In this document: positions 18,855-27,358 of the stretch, one piece after another
Layout: every line of letters starts with the position of its first letter
Position numbering within the stretch: the first letter of the stretch is position 1
Assembly: GCA_014381585.1 (NCBI GenBank)
Contig: JACNLH010000161.1
Span: forward strand, 10,305-44,968
Source: Candidatus Sulfurimonas ponti
Lineage (GTDB): Bacteria; Campylobacterota; Campylobacteria; Campylobacterales; Sulfurimonadaceae
DNA length: 34,664 nucleotides
Direction: 5' to 3'
The notes under the pieces: generated by a model
What the model saw: the letters and a program-made list of their open reading frames with translations, nothing else
Told to the model about the DNA's origin: nothing
Databases searched by the model: none
Translations under genes and position numbers: made by a program

Positions 18855-20057
18855 CTAACCTCTTAGATAACCTTCATCTTTTAAAACTTTTCTAATCTTA
18901 TTCTGGTGTTCTTCACCTTTTGTTTCCATATGAACTGTGACATTTGCATCTCCATATTCTAAAGAAACAGAGGTTCTGTCATATGCGATATGCACTATAT
19001 TTGCATTAAGTTCTTCTAAAATTTCTGTAAACCTTTTAAGCGAACCTGGTTTATCCACCAATGTGACCGTTATCATCATTTTTCTGCCAGACTTTAAAAG
19101 ACCTTTTTCGATGATGACTGAAAGCAGTGTGACATCCATGTTCCCACCACTTAAAACCACTGCCACTTTTTTGCCCTTTAATGATTCTAGCTTCTTATGC
19201 ATAAGAGCAGCCACACCGACAGCACCCGCACCCTCAACCACAAGCTTTTGACGTTCAAGTAAAAATAAGATTGCACTTGCTATCTCCTCATCGTCCACAC
19301 TGATAAATTCATCAACATTCTCCAGCATATGTGCCAGTGTGATTTTAGAAGCATCTCTTACAGCGATACCGTCTGCGATAGTCCTAACGCTTTTAGAATC
19401 TATGGCAACTTTTTTCTCAAAGGAGTTTTTAAGAGCAGGAGCTCCGCTGGCACCCACCCCTATCACTTTAATTTTAGGATTAATCGCTTTAAAAGCAAGT
19501 GCCATCCCCGAGATAAGTCCACCGCCGCCAACAGGTATAACCACAGCATCAAGCTCTTTACAACTCTCTAATATCTCAAGTGCCACAGTGCCCTGGCCTG
19601 CAATAACTTCTTCATCTTCAAAAGGGTGAACAAAAGTCAAGGAGTTCTTTTGGCCGTACTCTTTTGCATAGGCATATGCTTCATCATAGTTCACACCGGC
19701 AAGTATCACCTCTGCACCGTAACTCTTCACACCGTTTATTTTTGTAAGCGGTGTGGATTCTGGCATAATAATCACAGCTTTAATTCCAAATTTCGATGCA
19801 GAAAGAGCCACACCTTGAGCATGGTTTCCCGCACTCGCCGCGACTACACCGCATTCTCTTTGAGCTTGAGTGAGTGTTGCTATTTTATTATATGCACCAC
19901 GGATTTTAAAAGCACCTGTGACTTGAAGATTCTCTTTTTTTAGATACACATCAGCTTCAGCCATCTCACTAAGATGCGGTGCATATGAAAATGGAGTGTT
20001 CACTACAACGTCTTTAATGCGTTCTTGTGCCTTATATATTTTTTCTATGTTTAGCAA
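18855..20057 (-). CDS. ilvA: Threonine ammonia-lyase with C-terminal ACT domain
   Basis: LKKENLQVTGAFKIRGAYNKI (PLP Lys), SAGNHAQGVA, PVGGGGLISGMA; ACT domain ITVTLVDKPGSLKRFTEILEELNANIVHI. Confidence 0.94.
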   Translation of the reverse strand: MLNIEKIYKAQERIKDVVVNTPFSYAPHLSEMAEADVYLKKENLQVTGAFKIRGAYNKIATLTQAQRECGVVAASAGNHAQGVALSASKFGIKAVIIMPESTPLTKINGVKSYGAEVILAGVNYDEAYAYAKEYGQKNSLTFVHPFEDEEVIAGQGTVALEILESCKELDAVVIPVGGGGLISGMALAFKAINPKIKVIGVGASGAPALKNSFEKKVAIDSKSVRTIADGIAVRDASKITLAHMLENVDEFISVDDEEIASAILFLLERQKLVVEGAGAVGVAALMHKKLESLKGKKVAVVLSGGNMDVTLLSVIIEKGLLKSGRKMMITVTLVDKPGSLKRFTEILEELNANIVHIAYDRTSVSLEYGDANVTVHMETKGEEHQNKIRKVLKDEGYLRG

Positions 20058-20065
20058 TAAAGTTC

Positions 20066-20491
20066 CTATCTATTTTGTAGTTCAATTTTAGGACAATGGT
20101 TTTGAACAACCTTCATACCGGCATCTTTTGCTTTTTGTGCCGCTTCATTGTTCACAAGTCCAAGCTGACCCCAAAAAACTTTAACATCCCCGCGGGCTAT
20201 TGCAGCGTCAGCTATGGCATTGAATGCTGCAGGTTTTCTAAAGATATCCACCATATCAATTTCAAAGGGTATCTCCGCTAAAGAACGATACACTTTTTCA
20301 CCGAGAATCGTATCTTCTTTTGGATACACAGGCACTATTTTATAACCTCTTTGCTGCATAAATTTTGCAACCATATTACTTGCTTTGGATTCATCAGGAG
20401 ATAAACCCAACATTGCGATCACTTTCACACTGTCTAAAATCTCTAAAATCTCTTCATTGCTTGAGTTTACACGGGCGAATTCGCATTCCAT
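20066..20491 (-). CDS. CoA-binding domain protein (YccU-like)
   Basis: VKVIAMLGLSPDESKASNMVAKFMQQRGYKIVPVYP; VDIFRKPAAFNAIADAAIARGDVKVFWGQLGLVNNEAAQKAKDAGMKVVQNHCPKIE. Confidence 0.9.
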   Translation of the reverse strand: MECEFARVNSSNEEILEILDSVKVIAMLGLSPDESKASNMVAKFMQQRGYKIVPVYPKEDTILGEKVYRSLAEIPFEIDMVDIFRKPAAFNAIADAAIARGDVKVFWGQLGLVNNEAAQKAKDAGMKVVQNHCPKIELQNR

Positions 20492-20575
20492 ATCAATTCC
20501 TTGATTATTAATTTAAAAGGATTATATCAAAAAAGAATAAAATTTATTTGAGGTGCCTGAATGTCGAAAGTGAAA

Positions 20576-20974
20576 CTATTTTAACAATTCTTCAAGAGCC
20601 CTGCGTTTATTGATCTCTGGAATCAAGAAGTGATTAAAACGTTCACTGTCTATAGGCTTTTTTAAAAATCGGTGAACACCGATTTTTTTCAATTTCCTAT
20701 AACTCTCACGAGTCTCATCTCCACTTATCGCAAAAAATGAGTTTTGTAAATCTTGACGGGCTTTAAAAAGGGAAAAAGCAAATTCATAACCATCCATCTT
20801 CGGCATATTTATATCACTAAACACTATATCAGCACCGTTGTTTTGTATATACTCAAGTGCATCAAAACCATTTTCAAAAGAGACTATTTCTTCATCGCTC
20901 ACACCCAAGTCTTCCAAAAAAGATTCTATAATCATGCGAACAGTGAAAGAGTCATCGAGGATAATTATTTTCAT
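20576..20974 (-). CDS. CheY-like single-domain response regulator
   Basis: MKIIILDDSFTVRMIIESFLEDLG; FSDINMPKMDGYEF; FLKKPID: conserved DD, phospho-Asp, Lys. Confidence 0.92.
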   Translation of the reverse strand: MKIIILDDSFTVRMIIESFLEDLGVSDEEIVSFENGFDALEYIQNNGADIVFSDINMPKMDGYEFAFSLFKARQDLQNSFFAISGDETRESYRKLKKIGVHRFLKKPIDSERFNHFLIPEINKRRALEELLK

Positions 20975-21009
20975 ATATCAATTCTAGTTAAATGTCTCTA
21001 AAGTCTTAC

Positions 21010-21753
21010 TTAAAGCAGTTTTTCCTGACCAAGTCTATAGAGGGCAAAGTCATATTTCATAGGATCCCCGGCATCGAAACTTTTTAAGACTTCAGTTATT
21101 TCTATCGCAGCTTGCAAGTCATAGGTTTTTCTATGTAAAAGTCCAAGTTTTTTGGATACATTAAAGGTATGTGTGTCCAGAGGAAGGATTAAGTCTTTTT
21201 TATATTTAGGATTCCATAAGCCCATATCAATATTATCTTTTCTTATCATCCAACGAAGAAACATCATCCAGCGTTTTAATGCGCCAACACCTTTTGTTTT
21301 TGTTGTAACTTGTGAAATAAGAAAAGTATATCCCTTGCTTTTATACTCATACCCTCGCTGCAAGGATAAAATCATTTCATTTATTCCATCAACAACATTT
21401 TCATTTTTTTGGTGACCTATATCAAATGTTTTTTCTAAAGTGCTGAACTTGTTAAGTCGTTTTAAAGCGATGAATAATGCCGCAATATCTTCTGATTTTT
21501 GAAAACGGTAGTAATGATTTTTTAAAGACTTACGTATCTCTTCATCACTCTTTTGTAAAAGTGAAAAATCTAAAGAATCTAAAAACTTCACTATCTGCGC
21601 AACGTTTCCATAAGAAAATAATGCACAAATCAGGGAGATACTGGCATCATTGTATCTTTTAGCCACTAAAATCGGGTCGAGTCTTTGCTCAGACACTTCA
21701 CCTGCAACATTTCTCTTTTTAACTTCTGCATCAAGTCTTTTTTGTATACCCAT
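21010..21753 (-). CDS. TIGR02757/DUF2400 family protein
   Basis: DPILVAKRYNDASISLICALFSYGNVAQIVKFLDSL; KRWMMFLRWMIRKDNIDMGLW; LPLDTHTFNVSKKLGLL are hallmark segments of this family. Confidence 0.85.
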   Translation of the reverse strand: MGIQKRLDAEVKKRNVAGEVSEQRLDPILVAKRYNDASISLICALFSYGNVAQIVKFLDSLDFSLLQKSDEEIRKSLKNHYYRFQKSEDIAALFIALKRLNKFSTLEKTFDIGHQKNENVVDGINEMILSLQRGYEYKSKGYTFLISQVTTKTKGVGALKRWMMFLRWMIRKDNIDMGLWNPKYKKDLILPLDTHTFNVSKKLGLLHRKTYDLQAAIEITEVLKSFDAGDPMKYDFALYRLGQEKLL

Positions 21754-21763
21754 AAGTGTTGCT

Positions 21764-23032
21764 TTATCTTAACTGATAAAGTTTTTTTCTCTCACTAGAA
21801 CCTGCAATATTGAGCTGTTTTCTATATTTTGTGATAGTCCGGCGAACCATTTTCACTTTAAAATTCTCTTGAATCAAATCTAAAAGTTTCATATCACTCA
21901 AAGGTTTCTCCCGACTCTCAGCCTTCACCACACCCACTAAAAACTCTTTAATCGCAGCATTGGAGACATCTTCATCTATAGCAGTGGTGAAAAACTCTTT
22001 CATAGTGAAGACACCTCTGTCACAAGCAATATATTTATTTGCAATTGCACGTGAAATTGTCGATGGATTATGCCCGAATTCATCTGCTAAAGTTTTAAGG
22101 GTGAGAGGCATAATGGCACCGCCGGTGAAGAACTCATACTGGTACTCAACTATCATAAGTCCGACTTTATAGAGCGTTGCTTTACGCATATCAAGTGCGT
22201 CCACAAGAGACTTTGCTTCTTTGATTTTTTGCGAAATAAATTCGTGTTCCACTGCGTAATCCGTATCTATTTTTATAGTTGGGTAATAGGCATCATTGAG
22301 CTTCACCTCAATGGAATCGTCTTCATTAAAAAATATCATCAAATCAGGCACAACCTGTGCAGAATCTTCTTGATATTCTATTGCAGGCGGGTTTTTAAAT
22401 GTGCCCAGCACTTTCATCACTTCAGGAAAATGCTTTTGTGAGGAGTAAGAATGAATCTCCTGCATATTTTTAATCACTTCACAAGCAAGGGTGTATCCGC
22501 TATCGCTAATCTCAGCCGAATCAAGTTGAAATATAAAGGACTCTGCTAAGTTGCAAGCTCCTATCCCGACAGGTTCAATGTGAGCAAACCTCAAACGTAT
22601 TTTTTCAAAATCATCTAAGCTTATACTGTGTTTTATGCAAAAATCTTCAGAATCTCCTTCATAATACCCACCCTCATCAAGATTTGAGACTACAAACATT
22701 GCAATCTCTTGAGACATCGGAGTTGGAAAAAGCGGAGCTTCAAGTTGTTCATCAATCACTTCATGTAAAGTGCGTTGCTGGATTGTTAAAGCTTCTATCT
22801 GTTCTGTGCGAGAGTTGCTGACACTGCCGGAGATTATCTTTTTTGGAATTTTCTTTTCAAAATTCTCTTCATAGCCGGACTCCACTTCCACAACAGGGTT
22901 AGCCTCAACAAACGGTGCCATGGCCTCGCCTAATTCAGATAAACTTGAATGTAATATCGGAAGCCAATTTCTAAGTGTGTTTGAGAGTTTATGCTTACTC
23001 TCAACACTCTGGGTTTGTCTAAGTCCTGCCAT
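21764..23032 (-). CDS. rpoN: RNA polymerase sigma-54 factor
   Basis: Core-binding region VGIGACNLAESFIFQL, LADEFGHNPSTISRAIANKYI, RpoN box VRRTITKYRKQLNI near the C-terminus. Confidence 0.96.
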   Translation of the reverse strand: MAGLRQTQSVESKHKLSNTLRNWLPILHSSLSELGEAMAPFVEANPVVEVESGYEENFEKKIPKKIISGSVSNSRTEQIEALTIQQRTLHEVIDEQLEAPLFPTPMSQEIAMFVVSNLDEGGYYEGDSEDFCIKHSISLDDFEKIRLRFAHIEPVGIGACNLAESFIFQLDSAEISDSGYTLACEVIKNMQEIHSYSSQKHFPEVMKVLGTFKNPPAIEYQEDSAQVVPDLMIFFNEDDSIEVKLNDAYYPTIKIDTDYAVEHEFISQKIKEAKSLVDALDMRKATLYKVGLMIVEYQYEFFTGGAIMPLTLKTLADEFGHNPSTISRAIANKYIACDRGVFTMKEFFTTAIDEDVSNAAIKEFLVGVVKAESREKPLSDMKLLDLIQENFKVKMVRRTITKYRKQLNIAGSSERKKLYQLR

Positions 23033-23043
23033 ACACTATCAGC

Positions 23044-23766
23044 CTAAAGCTTGAAATCCTCGCCTAAATAGTGTGTGCGGACATCCGTGTTTTCACCGAT
23101 CTCCTTACTTGTTCCACTTGCAAGCAAAGCACCCGATTTAATAACATAAGCTCTATCACATACAGCTAAAGTCTCACGAACATTATGGTCTGTGATAAGC
23201 ACACCTATATCGTACGAAACAAGTTGGTGAATAACCTTTTGAATATCTAAAACAGCGATTGGATCCACCCCTGCAAAAGGTTCATCAAGGAGTAAAAATT
23301 TAGGTTCATTCACAAGTGCGCGGGCAATCTCCACACGACGTCGCTCGCCGCCGCTTAAACTGATACCCTTACGGTAACGGATCGGTTCAATGTTAAACAT
23401 ATCAAGAAGTTCTAAAATTCTATCTTCTTGTGCTTTTGGATCTTTTATACTCACTTGTGCCGCAACCATAAGGTTGTCTTCCACACTTAAATCTTTAAAT
23501 ATAGAAGCTTCTTGAGGAAGATATCCTATCCCCTTTAATGCACGTTCATGCAGCGGCATATTAGAAATATTTTCTCCATCAAAGAACACTTCACCGTCAC
23601 TTGCTTCTATAAGCCCGCATATCATATAAAAAGTGGTGGTCTTTCCCGCTCCATTGGGTCCCAATAAACCGACAACTTCACCGCTGTTGACTTCAAGACT
23701 CATACCTCTTACAATCTGTAAATCTTTAATTCTTTTTTTCAAACCTATCGCTTCTAACTTATGCAT
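23044..23766 (-). CDS. lptB: LPS export ABC transporter ATP-binding protein
   Basis: Walker [22 protein letters not shown]; signature [15 protein letters not shown]; Walker [17 protein letters not shown]. Start MHKLEAIGL at 23766 preferred to the ORF-track start. Confidence 0.95.
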   Translation of the reverse strand: MHKLEAIGLKKRIKDLQIVRGMSLEVNSGEVVGLLGPNGAGKTTTFYMICGLIEASDGEVFFDGENISNMPLHERALKGIGYLPQEASIFKDLSVEDNLMVAAQVSIKDPKAQEDRILELLDMFNIEPIRYRKGISLSGGERRRVEIARALVNEPKFLLLDEPFAGVDPIAVLDIQKVIHQLVSYDIGVLITDHNVRETLAVCDRAYVIKSGALLASGTSKEIGENTDVRTHYLGEDFKL

Positions 23767-24172
23767 ACTCCACCCTGTATTCTCGTAAATTTTTTGATAT
23801 CTTTTCAATATCTATCGTAATGTTTTTTATGTCCGCTTCATCTAAAATATTCTTCAAAGCATCATCACCCCACTCTACAAAATGCAGACCTTCTTTATCT
23901 AACTCTTCTAACATACCAAGTGAAATAAAATGTTCAAGTCCATGATTATAAATATCATAATGATAAATATTCCCGCCATAGCATTGTTGCAGAGAAAATG
24001 TCGGTGAAGTCACTTCATCTTCAACTCCAAGAGTCTTCACCATCTCTTTAACAAAGGTGGTTTTCCCAGCTGCCAAATCACCTCTTAGAATCACCACACC
24101 GGATGAAAAATGACTCAAAACATCTTTTATTAAAATATCTAAACTATCAAGCCCTAGTTTGTATGACTGCAT
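23759..24172 (-). CDS. tsaE: tRNA threonylcarbamoyladenosine biosynthesis ATPase TsaE
   Basis: [54 protein letters not shown]. Confidence 0.93.
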   Translation of the reverse strand: MQSYKLGLDSLDILIKDVLSHFSSGVVILRGDLAAGKTTFVKEMVKTLGVEDEVTSPTFSLQQCYGGNIYHYDIYNHGLEHFISLGMLEELDKEGLHFVEWGDDALKNILDEADIKNITIDIEKISKNLREYRVEYA

Positions 24173-25155
24173 AATTTATTTGACACCTCTATGATTTGTT
24201 TAAGTTTTTTCTTTCCACGAAGGTTTCGCAAGGCTTCTCTTGCCATCTCCAAACCATCTTGAATATCTCGCGCACATCCATCAACCATAAGGGCACACGC
24301 TGTATTTATAAGCACTATATCTCTTTGTGCATCAGTGGCAATTGAATCAAATATATTATATAAAATAGCGGCATTTTCTTTAGCATCACCACCTATTATG
24401 GCTTTGAGAGGAACTTTCTTTATTCCGTATTCCTCCGGGTCAATGACAAATTCACGCATTTTCCCATTACGAAGCTCGCAAGCATAGCTGACATCAGAAA
24501 TACTGATCTCATCCATACCTTCTGCTGAACTCACAACAATCGCCGATGAGGCTCCGTTTATTTTAAGTGCTTCAGCCATTTTTGGAACAAAAGCTTTATC
24601 AAAAACACCAAGTAAAGATTTTTTCACACCTGCCGGGTTTGTAAGCGGTCCTAAGATGTTGAATATTGTCTTATCCGGAATACTTTTTCTCACAGGCATA
24701 ATAAACTTCATAGCAGGATGATGATTTTGCGCAAACATAAAGGTGAATCCCGTTTCTTCTAAGAGTCTGGCTGTGTTTTTGATGTTTAAATCAAGTCTCA
24801 CTCCCAGCGCTTCAAACATATCCGCGCTTCCTGACTTTGACGTGATGGAACGGCTGCCATGTTTTGCAACCGTGCTCCCGCATGCTGCACAAAGTAAGGC
24901 CACAGTTGAAGATATATTGAAACTTCCTATCTTATCGCCACCTGTTCCCACAACATCAAGAGCGCGAAGAGAAAGCTCTTTGGAAATTGGTAAAGCAATG
25001 GCAAAATCTCGCATAACTTCTGCAGCAGCGGCTATCGATTCCACTGAAGTGTATTTATCAAGTGTCATGCTTAAGAGAAACTCGCGCATCTCATTTTCAC
25101 TCATATCATTGTTAAAAAGTGAGGTGAAGGCTGCTTTGGCTTCATCATAGTTCAT
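24154..25155 (-). CDS. trpD: Anthranilate phosphoribosyltransferase
   Basis: DVVGTGGDKIGSFNISST; AKHGSRSITSKSGSADMFEALGV; FAQNHHPAMKFIMPVRKSI; FNILGPLTNPAG. Confidence 0.96.
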   Translation of the reverse strand: MNYDEAKAAFTSLFNNDMSENEMREFLLSMTLDKYTSVESIAAAAEVMRDFAIALPISKELSLRALDVVGTGGDKIGSFNISSTVALLCAACGSTVAKHGSRSITSKSGSADMFEALGVRLDLNIKNTARLLEETGFTFMFAQNHHPAMKFIMPVRKSIPDKTIFNILGPLTNPAGVKKSLLGVFDKAFVPKMAEALKINGASSAIVVSSAEGMDEISISDVSYACELRNGKMREFVIDPEEYGIKKVPLKAIIGGDAKENAAILYNIFDSIATDAQRDIVLINTACALMVDGCARDIQDGLEMAREALRNLRGKKKLKQIIEVSNKLCSHTN

Positions 25156-25400
25156 GATATCTCCTTAATATATTGATCTTGAAGACTTTTAGGTGTTGAT
25201 TTTGTAGTTGGGATTTGTAAGACTTCATACTTTTTAGAACTCTCCAAATAATTTATAGTGATAACATCACCAACTGCAACATTTTTACTTGCCTTTGCAG
25301 CTACATCGTTAATCAGCACAACTTTATTGCTTATCATATCTTGTGCCACTGAGCGTCTTTTTGTTATATTCACTGAATTTAAAAATTTATCTATTCTCAT
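25152..25400 (-). CDS. S4-domain RNA-binding protein
   Basis: MRIDKFLNSVNITKRRSVAQDMISNKVVLINDVAAKASKNVAVGDVITI is a canonical S4 motif. Confidence 0.93.
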   Translation of the reverse strand: MRIDKFLNSVNITKRRSVAQDMISNKVVLINDVAAKASKNVAVGDVITINYLESSKKYEVLQIPTTKSTPKSLQDQYIKEIS

Positions 25401-25428
25401 TCTTTGACTTTTAAAGGTTAATATAACA

Positions 25429-25466
25429 CAACCCCCTAAAGCTACAAAAAAATAATTTTTTGAGAT
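25429..25466 (+). repeat. Dispersed intergenic repeat, copy 1
   Basis: CAACCCCCTAAAGCTACAAAAAAATAATTTTTTGAGAT; nearly identical to the reverse complement of 29235-29273. Confidence 0.8.
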
Positions 25467-25540
25467 TTTTGAGATTAATTACATGCTTCCTATGAATTTT
25501 TCTTTATTGTAAGATATTGGAACTGAAATTAATGTAAGAG

Positions 25541-25558
25541 TTGGAACATTTTTTGCAT
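25541..25558 (+). promoter_or_regulatory. Candidate sigma-54 promoter
   Basis: TTGGAACATTTTTTGCAT: GG (25543-25544)-N10-GC (25555-25556), matching the Campylobacterota flagellar sigma-54 consensus TTGGAACN5TTGC; 23 nt from the -12 GC to the ATG at 25581. Confidence 0.75.
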
Positions 25559-25580
25559 TACATTTTAAAAAGACACACTC

Positions 25581-26522
25581 ATGTTAAAATTCACCACCCA
25601 TTCCATGCTTTATATAATGAATCTTTTAGAGGAAAAACTAAAAACTTTAAAAGCAAAAGATATTATTGAATTTGAAGTTGTAAATCCAGATTGTGTTGAT
25701 TCCACCTACGCTGGAAATATCTTACAAATCAATGATATATTATATCTCTATCATGGATATAAGGCTTGGAGTGATTTGGCACATCTATTAAAATGCAGAA
25801 TGCTCACACCCTTAGTCAAAGAAGAGCATCTGGTGCTCATACGATATCAAAAACTGAGTCCAGACACAAGTTTTCATGCAAACACTGCAGACGTGGAATC
25901 AAAGTACGGTTTAAATTCTATTTTTTCTCAAATACATAAGATGGAGGAGCCCGCTTTTTTGCATTACTATAAACAAGCACTTACAAATGTGCATATAAAC
26001 AAAAGGATGAGAATTTTAAATCTTGGGGTGAATAGCGCAGATGAATTTGAGTTCATTCAAGAGTATGCTTCGAACTTTAAGAACTTAGAACTTGTAGGAG
26101 TTGATTACTGCTCTTCTGCGATTGAAAATGCAAAAGAAAAATTCTCTGATGCGAAAAACATCAGCTTTTATACGCACGATATAAACGATTTAGATGCACT
26201 TAATTTAGGACGGTTTGATTTAATCATAAGTATCGGAACACTTCAAAGTTCCAACTTAGAGTTCAATCCTCTTTTTATGTCCATAGTGCAAAAGCAGCTA
26301 AAAAAAGATGGGGCAATCATACTGGGTTTTCCAAATTGCAGATGGCTCGATGGTGAAATGATTTATGGCGCACGGGCAAAGCACTACGCATTTTCAGAAA
26401 TGTCACTTGTTTATAAAGATGCAATATTTTGTAAAAAATATCTTCAACAAAAAAAGTTTCGGGTTACAATAACGGGGAAAGATTATATATTTTTAACAGC
26501 AACTTCCATAAGAAAAGACTAA
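25581..26522 (+). CDS. Class I SAM-dependent methyltransferase
   Basis: MRILNLGVNSADEFEFIQEY...LELVGVDYCSSAIENAKEKF (motif I/post-I), GRFDLIISIGTLQSSN, LKKDGAIILGFPN. Alternative start at 25617. Confidence 0.85.
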   Translation: MLKFTTHSMLYIMNLLEEKLKTLKAKDIIEFEVVNPDCVDSTYAGNILQINDILYLYHGYKAWSDLAHLLKCRMLTPLVKEEHLVLIRYQKLSPDTSFHANTADVESKYGLNSIFSQIHKMEEPAFLHYYKQALTNVHINKRMRILNLGVNSADEFEFIQEYASNFKNLELVGVDYCSSAIENAKEKFSDAKNISFYTHDINDLDALNLGRFDLIISIGTLQSSNLEFNPLFMSIVQKQLKKDGAIILGFPNCRWLDGEMIYGARAKHYAFSEMSLVYKDAIFCKKYLQQKKFRVTITGKDYIFLTATSIRKD

Positions 26523-26550
26523 ATCTTCCTAGACTTAGCCTCTTATACTG

Positions 26551-27285
26551 TTAGTTGAAAAACGGCATTTTCATACCGCCCTCTTTTTTATCGTCTTTAC
26601 CAAAAAATGGCATATTGTCCATGTTTGGCATATCTATTTTTTTACCGTCTTTTGTGTCTTTACCAAAGAAAGGCATATTGTCCATGCTTGGCATTTCAGA
26701 CACTTCAACTGTATCTTTCTTACCGATTTTGGTAGATGGCATCTCTGGCATTTTGCCATCTTTGATGGAGTCCATACTTGGCATTTCAGGCATTTTTCCA
26801 TCTTTCATGGAATCCATACTTGGCATTTTCGGCATTTTCATACCATCAGAACCGCTTCCCATACCTGGCATTTCAAATTCAGAACCGCCATCTTTTCCAA
26901 AACTTGGCATCTCCGGCATTTTTCCGTCCTTCATCGAATCCATATTTGGCATTTCGGGCATATCAGGCATCTTTGGCATTTCAGGCATCTCTGGCATTTT
27001 TATACCATCAGAACCTCCATCCATGCCTGGCATCTCCGGCATTTTCATTCCATCAGTTCCAGAACCCATACCCGGCATCTCTGGCATCTTCATACCATCA
27101 GAACCTCCACCCATGCCTGGCATTTCAGGCATTTTCATTCCGCCCGAAGACTTTTCTTTTTTGTCTTTGCCTAAGATTGGCATATCATCCATCATGTCCA
27201 TACCGGGCATCATACCTGCACTTAAAATTGTACCTGACACAAAGGCTGTGCTAAGTATAATTATTTTTATTTTTTCTTGTTTCAT
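26551..27285 (-). CDS. Exported methionine/proline-rich repeat protein
   Basis: Signal peptide MKQEKIKIIILSTAFVSGTILSAG; tandem MKMPEMPGMxxGxDG, MPSMDSMKDGK and MDNMPFFGKD units; AAGGAA upstream of the ATG. 49 of 244 residues are Met (hand count). Confidence 0.87.
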   Translation of the reverse strand: MKQEKIKIIILSTAFVSGTILSAGMMPGMDMMDDMPILGKDKKEKSSGGMKMPEMPGMGGGSDGMKMPEMPGMGSGTDGMKMPEMPGMDGGSDGIKMPEMPEMPKMPDMPEMPNMDSMKDGKMPEMPSFGKDGGSEFEMPGMGSGSDGMKMPKMPSMDSMKDGKMPEMPSMDSIKDGKMPEMPSTKIGKKDTVEVSEMPSMDNMPFFGKDTKDGKKIDMPNMDNMPFFGKDDKKEGGMKMPFFN

Positions 27286-27358
27286 CTATATTTCCTTGCT
27301 ATTTCCTATGATTGTATCTAAATAAAAAATATAACTGGCTTAACAAGATAATATTTTA

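Noticed and set aside
25518-25532. Second sigma-54-like TTGGAAC at 25518
   Set aside because: No GC at the -12 position after 10 nt (reads AA).
26551-27285. CRISPR-like periodic array
   Set aside because: The 45-bp periodicity is in-frame coding repetition, the units vary at synonymous sites, and there are no unique spacers or cas genes.
26555-27325. 256-aa and 158-aa ORFs antisense to the Met-rich gene
   Set aside because: The repetitive ATG/CCx/GGx composition of the sense strand leaves few antisense stop codons. The antisense products are low-complexity and the sense ORF has a signal peptide and Shine-Dalgarno.
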